This document shows positions 29,505 through 37,146 of a stretch of DNA of 64,000 nucleotides, one piece after another. Position 1 is the first letter of the stretch. Every line of letters starts with the position of its first letter. Source of the DNA: Devosia ureilytica (GTDB taxonomy: Bacteria > Pseudomonadota > Alphaproteobacteria > Rhizobiales > Devosiaceae); NCBI RefSeq assembly GCF_024273195.1, contig NZ_JAMZCU010000002.1, positions 124,001 through 188,000 of the forward strand. The letters are read 5' to 3'. The translations under genes and the position numbers were made by a program. Under the pieces are notes generated by a model. It had not been told where the DNA came from. It did no database searches and worked only from the letters and a program-made list of their open reading frames with translations.

Positions 29505-30143
29505 ATGCACAGTTTTCCTCAGCATCTCCTCGATGGCCACGCCAATTTCATGTCCGGGCGCTATTCCCGGGAGAAAGAGCGCATTCGCGATCTGGCAGAG
29601 GCCGGCCAGACCCCCTCGACCCTGATCATCGCCTGCTGCGACAGCCGCGCGGCCCCCGAGATGATTTTCGACGCCGGGCCGGGCGAACTGTTCGTATTGC
29701 GCAACGTCGCCAACCTGGTGCCGACCTACCAGCCCGATGGCGGCCAGCACGGCACCTCGGCGGCCATCGAATTTGCCATCAAGGGCCTGGGCATTTCCAA
29801 TATCGTGGTGATGGGCCACGGCCGCTGCGGCGGCATCCAGGCGGCGCTCGATCCCAATAGCAAGCCGCTTGATAGCGGTGATTTCATCGGCAAATGGATG
29901 AGCATGCTGGGCGGCCTGCCCGCCCAATTGGGCCAGAACGACCTGATGACCCCGGCGGAGCGGCAGACGGCGCTGGAGCGCATCTCCATTCGCAACTCCA
30001 TCCGCAACCTGCGGACCTTCCCTTATGTCGCGGCGCTGGAAACCGACGGCAAGCTGGCGGTCCATGGCGCCTGGTTCGATATTTCCAATGGCGAACTCTG
30101 GGTCATGGACGTCCATGGCGACTTCATTCGCCCCGCGCTCTAG
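29505..30143 (+). CDS. Beta-class carbonic anhydrase
   Basis: Interconverts CO2 and bicarbonate with a zinc ion, in the cytosol. 212 residues. Zinc ligands are visible: Cys and Asp in CCDSRAAPE and His/Cys in MGHGRCGG; the Asp-Arg dyad is within the same DSR. Start chosen at ATG 29505 (MHSFPQHLLDGHANF, the usual family start); an in-frame TTG at 29469 is less likely. No strong ribosome site is seen. Confidence 0.95.
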   Translation: MHSFPQHLLDGHANFMSGRYSREKERIRDLAEAGQTPSTLIIACCDSRAAPEMIFDAGPGELFVLRNVANLVPTYQPDGGQHGTSAAIEFAIKGLGISNIVVMGHGRCGGIQAALDPNSKPLDSGDFIGKWMSMLGGLPAQLGQNDLMTPAERQTALERISIRNSIRNLRTFPYVAALETDGKLAVHGAWFDISNGELWVMDVHGDFIRPAL

Positions 30144-30505
30144 GGCCGCCTGACAATCCTTTTGCGGCTCCAGCCGGCCGATCCGGTTCTGATCACTATC
30201 CCGTGATCACTCGTCCCGCTTTTGGCCGCAAATTTGTACCGGGCCGGCCGCAATCGTGATCACTAAAACGCGATCAATTCTTGGGCCAACGCGGCCCGTG
30301 AACCGGTGTGATTTGCAACCACCCGGATCGCAAGGGCTTCGAGGCGCCCGGAAAACGCCGCGACATTGGTCCAGCCGCGCCCATCTGTGGGCCATCACCA
30401 GCCACATTCCCCGGTGATCTTCTGGTCACGGGCCGCCACAGAGCGACCCGTCGGCAGCGGCACGTGCCGCTTCTGTTTCCTCCCAAGTCAACATGGAGAA
30501 ACCCC
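30144..30505. other. Intergenic stretch after carbonic anhydrase, before the EF-hand genes
   Basis: No gene in 362 bases. The first third holds the TGATCACT repeat cluster (30190-30278). The rest is GC-rich with no convincing open frame, hairpin terminator or promoter that I could pick out. Confidence 0.5.
30190..30278. promoter_or_regulatory. Four TGATCACT-type palindromes in two 14-base-spaced pairs
   Basis: TGATCACT occurs at 30190-30197, 30204-30211 and 30257-30264, with a degenerate fourth copy CGATCAAT at 30271-30278. Within each pair the copies are exactly 14 bases apart, and the two 22-base pairs are related to each other. The arrangement suggests tandem dimer binding by a transcription factor, 230-315 bases before the EF-hand gene. 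Which factor is unknown. Confidence 0.5.
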
Positions 30506-30757
30506 ATGAAGAAGATCGTCCTGACCAGCCTGTTCGCTCTTGGTCTGTCTGGTGCCGCAATGGCCCAGGCCGCTACCGACTTTGCCTCGGTCGATACCGA
30601 TGTCAACGGTGGCGTTTCGCTGGTCGAGGCCCAGGTGGCGTGGCCGGATCTGACCGAAGAGGCCTTCACCGCCGCCGACACCGACGGCAATGGTGAGCTT
30701 TCGGCTGAGGAATACGACGCCTTTGTCGCCGCGTCCGAAGCCCCGGCTGCTCAGTAA
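30506..30757 (+). CDS. Secreted EF-hand protein, copy 1
   Basis: 83 residues with a signal peptide (to AMA-QA near residue 21). Two EF-hand-like loops follow: DTDVNGGVSLVE and DTDGNGELSAEE; the second has all canonical acidic positions. The protein probably binds calcium in the periplasm or outside the cell. GGAG lies eight bases before ATG 30506. The downstream gene at 30924 is a paralogue sharing the WPDLTE-x-F block between the loops. Confidence 0.88.
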   Translation: MKKIVLTSLFALGLSGAAMAQAATDFASVDTDVNGGVSLVEAQVAWPDLTEEAFTAADTDGNGELSAEEYDAFVAASEAPAAQ

Positions 30758-30843
30758 GCCAGCTTTCTGCCCCTCAGATCCCGGCCTTTTGGGTCCCTAG
30801 CCCGACAAGGCCTGGCTCAACTCCCCCTGGGGGCAGACCAGCC

Positions 30844-30869
30844 AGCCACCCCACTCCCCCGGGGTGGCT
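30844..30869 (+). terminator. Hairpin between the two EF-hand genes
   Basis: AGCCACCCC (30844-30852) and GGGGTGGCT (30861-30869), a nine-base perfect stem with an eight-base loop, about 87 bases after the first EF-hand gene; followed by GCGGCCTGTTTC. It may end the first transcript or attenuate the second. Confidence 0.5.
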
Positions 30870-30923
30870 GCGGCCTGTTTCATCACCAATCGGGGTGAAG
30901 ACACCCCACACGAAAGTTATTCC

Positions 30924-31262
30924 ATGCGTAAATTTGCCCTGGGCCTAGTCGCCCTTTCGCTGGCCGCCGCTCCCGCTCTGGCCCAGACCCCGATGACCTT
31001 TGCCGATGTCGATACCGACGCCAGCGGCGAGCTCAGCTTCCTCGAACTGCAGGCCGTCTGGCCGGACCTGACCGAGGACGAATTCAACGCTGTCGATCTC
31101 GACCTGAGTGGCGGCCTCAATGCCGACGAGCTCAATGCCCTCCAGCCCAGCACCATGCCGGCCCCCATGGGTGATGCCATGTCCGTGCCGACGCCCCTGG
31201 ATGAGGCGGCACCAGCGCCAGCGCCCGACACCGGTGAATCGCTGCTCGACTCCAGTGATTGA
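30924..31262 (+). CDS. Secreted EF-hand protein, copy 2
   Basis: 112 residues with a signal peptide (APALA-QT). EF-hand loops DTDASGELSFLE and DLDLSGGLNADE flank an AVWPDLTEDEF block shared with copy 1, which shows the two are tandem duplicates. Copy 2 carries an extra Pro/Ala-rich acidic tail of about 45 residues. The start at ATG 30924 is set by the signal peptide; only a weak GAAAG precedes it. Confidence 0.87.
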   Translation: MRKFALGLVALSLAAAPALAQTPMTFADVDTDASGELSFLELQAVWPDLTEDEFNAVDLDLSGGLNADELNALQPSTMPAPMGDAMSVPTPLDEAAPAPAPDTGESLLDSSD

Positions 31263-31330
31263 TCCGTCCTGGCCGCTCCCACGCCGGGGGCGGCTCCCGC
31301 CGGGAACGCTCAGAGACGGGGCGAAATGGC

Positions 31331-32212
31331 CTAGTCGAAGCGGATCGGCGGCTCGCTTTTTCTGGCCTTGCGCAGCGTGACGATCAGCCCGCAAATCACC
31401 AGGAGAGCGCCAAAAACCTCGATCCGGGTGATCAGCTCCCCCAGCACCAGATAGCCCGACGCCAGCCCGGTGATCGGCACGAGCAGGGTGAACGGCGCGA
31501 CCACCGACGCCGGATGCCGTCCCAGGAGCCAGCTCCAGATGCCGCCGCCCAAAAGCGTCGCCGGATAGGCCAGAAAGGCGATGAGCCCCGCATCGCTCCA
31601 TGAGAATTGTGTCAATGCCATGGATATGGCCGGCCAGCCCTCGGTCAGCAGCGACAGGCCCAAGAGAGGCAAGGGTGCCGCCAGCGCGCCCCAGACGGTG
31701 AACGAGACAGCGTTGACCTTGCCGGCCTTCTTGGTCAGCACATTGGCCAGCCCCCAGCTGATCGCCGCCAGAATCACCAGCCCGAGCGGCAGCAGACTGG
31801 TCATTTCCAATCGCTCCGAGGCGATCACGGCGATGCCGCCAAAGGCGATGGCGGCCCCGATCACCTGATAACGGCTGGGCCGTTCGCCCAGCAGCACAAA
31901 GGCCATCACCATGGTGAAAAAGGCCTGGGTTTGCAGCACCAGCGAGCTGAGGCCCGCCGGCATGCCCCAGGCCAGCCCCAGGTTGAGAAACCCATAGAGC
32001 GCCACGCCAAGGGAAAGCCCGAAGGCGATCACGATCCAGGCCGGCGCCTTGGGTGGGCGCACGAACAGCACCGCCGGAAACGCCGCCGCGGCAAAGCGCA
32101 GTGCCGCCGCCAGAATAGGCGGCATGGCTTCCACGCTCAGTTTGATGACGACAAAATTAAAGCCCCAGATGGCAACGACCAGAAGGGCAAGAAGGATGTG
32201 GCGGAGCGGCAT
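31331..32212 (-). CDS. EamA-family transporter
   Basis: Ten-segment inner-membrane exporter of the drug/metabolite superfamily, 293 residues; resembles amino-acid metabolite exporters (LVVAIWGFNFVVIKL start, second half from LPLGLVILAAISWGLANV, end GLASGYLVLGELI). ATG 32212 begins MPLRHILLAL; the longer frame upstream runs into REP-like DNA and is not coding. Same strand as asd, 188 bases downstream of it. Confidence 0.92.
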   Translation of the reverse strand: MPLRHILLALLVVAIWGFNFVVIKLSVEAMPPILAAALRFAAAAFPAVLFVRPPKAPAWIVIAFGLSLGVALYGFLNLGLAWGMPAGLSSLVLQTQAFFTMVMAFVLLGERPSRYQVIGAAIAFGGIAVIASERLEMTSLLPLGLVILAAISWGLANVLTKKAGKVNAVSFTVWGALAAPLPLLGLSLLTEGWPAISMALTQFSWSDAGLIAFLAYPATLLGGGIWSWLLGRHPASVVAPFTLLVPITGLASGYLVLGELITRIEVFGALLVICGLIVTLRKARKSEPPIRFD

Positions 32213-32258
32213 GCACGAAACTTTCAAGCGGCCGCCTTGCGGCGCCGGATGCCTTGTT

Positions 32259-32392
32259 CCTCTCCCTCGCGGGGAGAGGTGGCTCGGCACAGCCGAACCG
32301 ATGAGGGGGACGTCACCACAAAGCTGGTGCCTGTGGAAGCATCCCCCTCATCCGGCGCTACGCGCCACCTTCTCCCCGAGAGGGAGAAGAAG
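32259..32392. repeat. REP-like element, family A, two copies facing each other
   Basis: Two copies of a ~48-base element in opposite orientation. Each has a TCCCCCTCATC head and a CTCTCCC/CTTCTCCC hairpin tail. The heads GATGAGGGGGA (32300-32310) and TCCCCCTCATC (32342-32352) are exact complements. Tails: CCTCTCCC/GGGAGAGG at 32259-32279 and CTTCTCCC/GGGAGAAG near 32370-32389. The arrangement is like enterobacterial BIMEs. Lies between asd and the EamA gene. Confidence 0.75.
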
Positions 32393-32400
32393 AGGCAGGA

Positions 32401-33444
32401 TCAGGCCGCCAGGGTGCGGGCCTTGAAACCCTTTTCGATCAACGTCTCGGCGATCTGCACCGTGTTGAGCGCTGCGCCCTTGCGCAAATTGTCGCTGACT
32501 ACCCAGAGCACGAGGCCATTTTCCACTGTCGTGTCCTCGCGAATACGCGACACGAAGGTGTCGTATTCGCCCACGCATTCCACCGGAGTCGCGTAGCCAC
32601 CGGGCTCACGCTTGTCGAGCACCGAGATGCCGGGCGCTTCGCGCAGGATATCGCGTGCCTCGTCGGCCGAAATCGGATTGGCGAATTCGAGATTGACCGC
32701 CTCGGAATGGCCCACGAACACCGGCACGCGCACCGCCGTGCAGGTCACCTTGATCTTGGGATCGAGGATCTTCTTGGTTTCGGCCAGCACCTTCCACTCT
32801 TCCTTGGTGTAGCCGTCTTCCATGAACACATCGATATGCGGGATGACGTTGAAGGCGATCTGCTTGGGGAACTTGCCCGGGGTCGGGCTGTCATTGACGA
32901 AAATGCCCTTGGTCTGGTTCCAGAGCTCGTCGACGCCTTCCTTGCCCGCACCCGACACCGACTGATAGGTCGAGACCACCGCGCGGGTGATCTTGGCCGC
33001 ATCGTGCAGCGGCTTGAGCGCCACCACCAGCTGGGCCGTCGAGCAATTGGGATTGGCAATGATATTGGTGCGCTTGGGGTCGGCCAGCCAGCGATCGAGC
33101 ACATGCCCGTTCACTTCCGGCACAATCAGCGGCACATCCGAATGGTAGCGCCAATAGGACGAGTTATCGATGACCACGACGCCGGCTGCTGCGATGCGGG
33201 GCGCCCATTCCTTGGAAATCGAACCGCCCGCAGACATGATGGCGAAGTCGACCTGGGAAAAATCGAAATGCTGCAGGTCCCGGCACTTGAGGATCTTATC
33301 GCCATAGGACAACTCCCGCCCGATGGACTTGGAAGAGGCCAGCGCAAAGACCTCGTCGGCCGGGAACTTGCGTTCGGCCAGAATGTTGAGAACTTCGCGG
33401 CCCACATTGCCTGTGGCCCCGACGACAGCGACGCGATAACCCAT
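32401..33444 (-). CDS. asd: Aspartate-semialdehyde dehydrogenase
   Basis: Reduces aspartyl phosphate to aspartate semialdehyde, the branch point to lysine/diaminopimelate, threonine and methionine. 347 residues; nucleotide fold VAVVGATGNVGREVL, catalytic Cys in NPNCSTAQL, catalytic His in VPVFVGHSEAVN. ATG 33444 has GGAG seven bases upstream. Upstream, on the same strand, are two hairpins and a possible Thr/Lys-rich leader peptide (33551-33655). Confidence 0.97.
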   Translation of the reverse strand: MGYRVAVVGATGNVGREVLNILAERKFPADEVFALASSKSIGRELSYGDKILKCRDLQHFDFSQVDFAIMSAGGSISKEWAPRIAAAGVVVIDNSSYWRYHSDVPLIVPEVNGHVLDRWLADPKRTNIIANPNCSTAQLVVALKPLHDAAKITRAVVSTYQSVSGAGKEGVDELWNQTKGIFVNDSPTPGKFPKQIAFNVIPHIDVFMEDGYTKEEWKVLAETKKILDPKIKVTCTAVRVPVFVGHSEAVNLEFANPISADEARDILREAPGISVLDKREPGGYATPVECVGEYDTFVSRIREDTTVENGLVLWVVSDNLRKGAALNTVQIAETLIEKGFKARTLAA

Positions 33445-33479
33445 TTTGGAACTCCGGTCCGTTACCATTTCCGCCCCCG

Positions 33480-33533
33480 CGCGATGGGCTGGCCATCGCG
33501 GTCTTGCTTTTGAGCCTCTCCCCGTCGGGAGAG
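33480..33533 (-). promoter_or_regulatory. Two hairpins in the asd leader
   Basis: CTCTCCC/GGGAGAG (33516-33522 and 33527-33533, four-base loop; also half of a REP-like family A tail) and CGCGATGG/CCATCGCG (33480-33487 and 33493-33500, five-base loop). Both are between the possible leader peptide stop (33551) and the asd start (33444). Neither is followed by a T-run on the minus strand, so plain intrinsic termination is not evident. Confidence 0.5.
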
Positions 33534-33550
33534 CGACCCGGGGAAAAGCG

Positions 33551-33655
33551 TCAGGCGGTTTTGGTGGTTTTGGTGGACGTGGTCATGGCCAGCATGCCCC
33601 CGGCGAGAAGCCGGGTGGTGGCAAGAGCGGCGATAAAGCTGCGGTGGCGGTGCAT
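33551..33655 (-). CDS. Possible leader peptide ahead of asd (34 codons, Thr/Lys-rich tail)
   Basis: ATG 33655 to TGA 33551 encodes 34 residues; the last eleven before the final Ala-stop read MTTSTKTTKTA, with six Thr and two Lys. Asd makes the common precursor of threonine and lysine. A Thr/Lys run in a short peptide about 107 bases before asd is what an attenuation leader would look like. The ribosome site is poor (AGGAAG, 12 bases away); a shorter 14-codon version could begin at the internal ATG near 33595, just after GGGGG. The run of ACC/AAA codons is low-complexity, so chance is possible. Confidence 0.35.
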   Translation of the reverse strand: MHRHRSFIAALATTRLLAGGMLAMTTSTKTTKTA

Positions 33656-33689
33656 GACGAAACTTCGCTTCCTACAAAAAGCAGGAGTT

Positions 33690-33717
33690 CTCATACTCCC
33701 ATATAGGAATTAGTCAA
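33690..33717 (-). promoter_or_regulatory. Possible promoter for the asd leader transcript
   Basis: On the minus strand TTGACT (33717-33712), sixteen bases, then TATGAG (33695-33690). It lies in the AT-rich patch and would start an RNA just upstream of the possible leader peptide. The -35 match is good, the -10 match moderate. Confidence 0.4.
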
Positions 33718-33873
33718 TGAGGTGCATTCACCGCTCGCACTCATAGCCCCCCGCCCATCCTCTGACTTGATCCGGGCACCACTTGCAGCGCATACCGCAT
33801 GCAGATGAGCCCCCGATCAAATCCGGGTCGGCGCGGTGTCCAGGTCCGCTCTGGACCACCAGAAGGAAAACAA

Positions 33874-35064
33874 ATGCCCGATTTTGACGTGATCGTTCTG
33901 GGAGCCGGCGCCGCCGGCATGATGGCCGGCATTGAGGCCGGCAAGCGCGGGCGCAAGGTTCTCGTGGTCGATCATGCCCGCGACCCCGGCGAAAAGATCC
34001 GCATTTCCGGCGGCGGGCGCTGCAATTTCACCAATGTGAACGCCACCCATCAGCTGGGCCGCGAGCGCTTCCTGTCCAGCAATCCGCGTTTCGCCCTCTC
34101 CGCGCTCTCGCGCTACACCCCCGAAATGTTCATCGCCCGCGTGCAAAAGCAGGGCATAGCCTTTCACGAAAAGACCCTCGGGCAGCTGTTCTGCGATGGC
34201 CCGGCCACCCAGATCGTCACCATGCTGACCAATGACCTGCGGGCCGCCGGCGCCGCCATCTGGACCGGGCGGACACTGGGCAGCATCGAAAAGACCGCAG
34301 ACGGTTTCGACGTCATGGTCGGGGATGGGCGCGTCACCTGTTCGAGCCTTGTGGTCGCCACCGGCGGCAAATCCATTCCCAAGATGGGCGCCACCGGCTT
34401 TGCCTATGAAATCGCCCGCCAGTTCGGCCTCAAGGTGACCGACACCCGGCCCGCCCTGGTGCCGCTCACCTTCGAGCCCCGCGCCCTTGAGCAACTCACG
34501 CCTCTGGCCGGGGTTTCGACCAATGCCGTGGTCAGCCACGGCAAGACCCGTTTTGAGGAAGCCCTGCTGTTTACCCATCGCGGCCTCTCCGGCCCGGCGA
34601 TCCTGCAGATCTCATCCTATTGGCGCGAAGGCGACGCCATCAGCGTCGATCTGCTGCCCGGCGAGGATGCACTGGAGTTCTTCCGCGCCGCACGCAAGGC
34701 GACGCCGCGCCTGCACCTGCAGACGGTTCTGGCCGAAAAGCTGCCCAAGCGCCTTGCCCAATTGGTCGGTGACCTCATCGACCAGCCCGGCATGATCGGC
34801 GATTTCTCGGACAAGAAGCTGACAGCCGCCGCCGAGCATGTGGCACGCTGGAGCCTCAAGCCGGTGGGTTCGGAAGGCTATCGCACCGCCGAGGTGACCT
34901 TGGGGGGCATCGACACCACCGGGCTCGAGGCCAAGACCCTTGTGGCCCGCGACGTGCCCGGGCTGTTCTTTGTTGGCGAAGCGGTCGATGTCACCGGCTG
35001 GCTGGGCGGCTACAATTTCCAGTGGGCCTGGGCATCGGGCTGGGCCGCCGGCCAGGCGGCCTGA
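33874..35064 (+). CDS. HI0933-family NAD(P)/FAD-dependent flavoprotein
   Basis: Flavoprotein of the HI0933/YhiN/BaiN group; some members are bile-acid or other ene reductases but most are uncharacterised. 396 residues; FAD fold DVIVLGAGAAGMMAG, the family-specific ISGGGRCNFTN motif, VVATGGKSIPKMGATG and the C-terminal GLFFVGEAVDVTGWLGGYN block. ATG 33874 has AGAAGGA six bases upstream. Stands alone; divergent from asd. Confidence 0.92.
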   Translation: MPDFDVIVLGAGAAGMMAGIEAGKRGRKVLVVDHARDPGEKIRISGGGRCNFTNVNATHQLGRERFLSSNPRFALSALSRYTPEMFIARVQKQGIAFHEKTLGQLFCDGPATQIVTMLTNDLRAAGAAIWTGRTLGSIEKTADGFDVMVGDGRVTCSSLVVATGGKSIPKMGATGFAYEIARQFGLKVTDTRPALVPLTFEPRALEQLTPLAGVSTNAVVSHGKTRFEEALLFTHRGLSGPAILQISSYWREGDAISVDLLPGEDALEFFRAARKATPRLHLQTVLAEKLPKRLAQLVGDLIDQPGMIGDFSDKKLTAAAEHVARWSLKPVGSEGYRTAEVTLGGIDTTGLEAKTLVARDVPGLFFVGEAVDVTGWLGGYNFQWAWASGWAAGQAA

Positions 35065-35104
35065 GGCTTCGCCTGTGGCGCAAGGGCCCGCTTTCCGTGC
35101 GCGG

Positions 35105-35194
35105 CCCACCCCACCCTCAAGCCCTCCCCATCAAGCGGAGGGAGGCGCAAGGCCGAGTGGCAGTTTCCACCATCTTCCTCCCTGAGGGAAGAAG
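35105..35194. repeat. REP-like element, family B
   Basis: CCCACCCCACCCTCA head, CCCTCCCC-ATCAAGC-GGAGGG hairpin and a second TTCCTCCC/GGGAAGAA-type hairpin near 35174-35194. Between the flavoprotein gene and the convergent PagL-like gene. Confidence 0.65.
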
Positions 35195-35266
35195 GATCAA
35201 GCGCGGGGCTTCAGGCAATTGGACGAGCGAGGGAGCGAAGGCGCGCGTTCTGTTGGCAGGAGACGT

Positions 35267-35836
35267 CTAGAACGTCCAGCCGAAGCGGATGCCCATATTG
35301 GTCATCCCGCGATTATCGGCGCACAAATTTGCATTCGACGCGTGTTCGATCGTCGCCATGATCGAGGCGTTCTCGTTGACCATGACGCCAACACTGGCCG
35401 ATTCGCGGAACAGCACCGAACAGCCCAGGTTGCGCGCCGGGGCCGCCGCGCCCAGAGCCGCGCCATTGTGAACCGCACCGCCAAAGCTGGCTTCGACAAA
35501 GACCGGGCTATCAAACACCGGCACCGTCCAGCTGACGCCGCCATAGACCATGCTTTCCAGCCCGCCGAAATTGACCGTGGCGCCCAGATGCGGCCGTACC
35601 ACGCCCCAGCTCACCCATTGGGTCAGGCTCGGCACCTCAAACAGCATCTCGACATTGAGGTCCTGCACGCGGGAGGTGTTGAACACGCCAAAAAACGCGC
35701 CGGGCTCATCGACGCTATGCGCAAAGACGCCGCCGCGCACTTCGGATATGCCGAAATCCTGCGCCTGCGCCCCTTGTGCCAGCACCGTCGCGCCGAGGAG
35801 CGCCAGCGCCCAAACCGTCTTTTGCATCCGCGCCAT
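35267..35836 (-). CDS. PagL-like acyloxyacyl hydrolase (lipid A 3-O-deacylase family)
   Basis: Outer-membrane beta-barrel protein likely to remove an acyl chain from lipid A. About 189 residues; a signal peptide (ALALLGATVLAQGAQA) then alternating strands typical of an eight-strand barrel. Near the C-terminus IEHASNANLC contains the His-x-Ser-Asn arrangement of the PagL catalytic His/Ser pair, followed by NRGMTNMGIRFGWTF, a typical last strand ending in Phe. Start uncertain among ATGs at 35851, 35836 and 35827; 35836 has the best upstream GGGGTTGGA. Whether this organism's lipid A is the substrate is unknown. Confidence 0.8.
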   Translation of the reverse strand: MARMQKTVWALALLGATVLAQGAQAQDFGISEVRGGVFAHSVDEPGAFFGVFNTSRVQDLNVEMLFEVPSLTQWVSWGVVRPHLGATVNFGGLESMVYGGVSWTVPVFDSPVFVEASFGGAVHNGAALGAAAPARNLGCSVLFRESASVGVMVNENASIMATIEHASNANLCADNRGMTNMGIRFGWTF

Positions 35837-36078
35837 CACATCCAACCCCATGCCATTGGCGCATCTAGCATGCACCGGCCCCCACTTGGTCAAGTCTAAT
35901 TCTTGCGTCGCCTCACCAACATAGGCCGAACGCACCCGCGGTGTTGCACGCCAGCACAGCTCCATCGTCAATGGGTCCTTAACGACCCGCCTGGCGCATA
36001 ATTTAGCCGCCCGGACTTGACCTTTTGCCACTTCATCGTGATTTAACGATGAAATTCTTGTTCCCGAAAGCCATTGTC

Positions 36079-37089
36079 ATGCCCGCACCCTTCGCCCTTT
36101 CGCTCCAGGATCTGGCCCCCATTGCCCAGGGCAGCTCCACCCCCGAAGCGCTGGCGGAAACCGTGCTGCTGGCCCAGGAAGCCGACCGGCTGGGCTATGA
36201 GCGCTTGTGGTATGCAGAGCACCACGGCATGCCCTCCATTGCCTCATCCGTGCCCGAAATCCTGATCGGCAGCGCGGCGGCGGCTACCAGGGACATCCGC
36301 ATCGGTTCGGGCGGCGTCATGCTGCTCAACCACGCGCCGCTCCGCATTGCCGAGGCCTATCGCACCCTTGCGGCCCTCCATCCGGGCCGCATCGACCTTG
36401 GTATCGGCCGGGCCCCAGGTGGCGATGGCTATGCCATGCGTGCCTTGCGAAGCGGCGGCGGCGAGGAGTTTTCGGCCTATCTGGCCGAGCTGATGGCCTT
36501 TGACGAAGCGAGTTTTCCGCCCGACCACCCCTATGCGCGCGTGCCGGTCTCGCCCGGCGGCGTATCCCTGCCGCCCAAATGGCTCCTCGGCTCCTCCGGC
36601 GCCAGTGCCCAGGCCGCCGGCCAGCTCGGCTTTGGCTATGCCTTTGCCGCCCATTTCAGCCACACCCCGGCAGCACCCGCCTTTGCCGCTTATCGCCAGG
36701 CCTTTCAGCCCTCGGCCGACTTTCCCGAACCCAAGACCATTCTCTGCCTCTCCGCCATCTGCGCACCCAGCGAGGAAGAGGCCAAATATCTCGCCACCTC
36801 ACAGGCGGTGAGCTGGGCGCTGTTTGTCACCGGCGAACAGCGCCATCTGATGCCGCCCGATGAGGCCGCTGCCCGCGTTCTTTCGCCGCAGCAGCAACAG
36901 GTCATCGAGCACCAGTCGAGCCTGTGGCTGGTCGGAAGCCCCGAACAAATGGCTGAGACCATCAGCGAAAAGGCCAAGGCTGCCGGGGCCGACGAGGTGA
37001 TGATCACCACCACCATCCATTCCTATGCCCTGCGCCGACGCTCCTTTGCGCTGCTGGCAGATGCCCTGGGAATCCCGCCCCGCCATTAA
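36079..37089 (+). CDS. Luciferase-like (LLM class) flavin-dependent oxidoreductase
   Basis: Uses reduced flavin and oxygen on an unknown substrate. 336 residues from ATG 36079 (PAPFALSLQDLAPIAQG), the usual family start; ATG 36049 is in frame but lacks a ribosome site. Blocks RLWYAEHHGMPSIASS, IRIGSGGVMLLNHAPLRIAE, GRIDLGIGRAPG and LLGSSGASAQAAGQLGFGYAFA are those of the MsnO8-like LLM subgroup. Divergent from the PagL-like gene with about 240 bases between. Confidence 0.92.
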   Translation: MPAPFALSLQDLAPIAQGSSTPEALAETVLLAQEADRLGYERLWYAEHHGMPSIASSVPEILIGSAAAATRDIRIGSGGVMLLNHAPLRIAEAYRTLAALHPGRIDLGIGRAPGGDGYAMRALRSGGGEEFSAYLAELMAFDEASFPPDHPYARVPVSPGGVSLPPKWLLGSSGASAQAAGQLGFGYAFAAHFSHTPAAPAFAAYRQAFQPSADFPEPKTILCLSAICAPSEEEAKYLATSQAVSWALFVTGEQRHLMPPDEAAARVLSPQQQQVIEHQSSLWLVGSPEQMAETISEKAKAAGADEVMITTTIHSYALRRRSFALLADALGIPPRH

Positions 37090-37146
37090 CGTCTCGTTTT
37101 GCCGTGGCGGCTAGGATCGGGCGCATCTGAAGAACGGACCGGTTCC

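Larger units (their letters stand above)
33445..33873. other. Intergenic stretch between asd and the HI0933-like flavoprotein gene
   Basis: 429 bases separating divergent genes. The asd-proximal half holds hairpins, a possible leader peptide and promoter (listed separately). 33651-33735 is distinctly more AT-rich than its surroundings. The remainder, up to the flavoprotein ribosome site AGAAGGA at 33861, shows nothing that I can identify. Confidence 0.5.
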
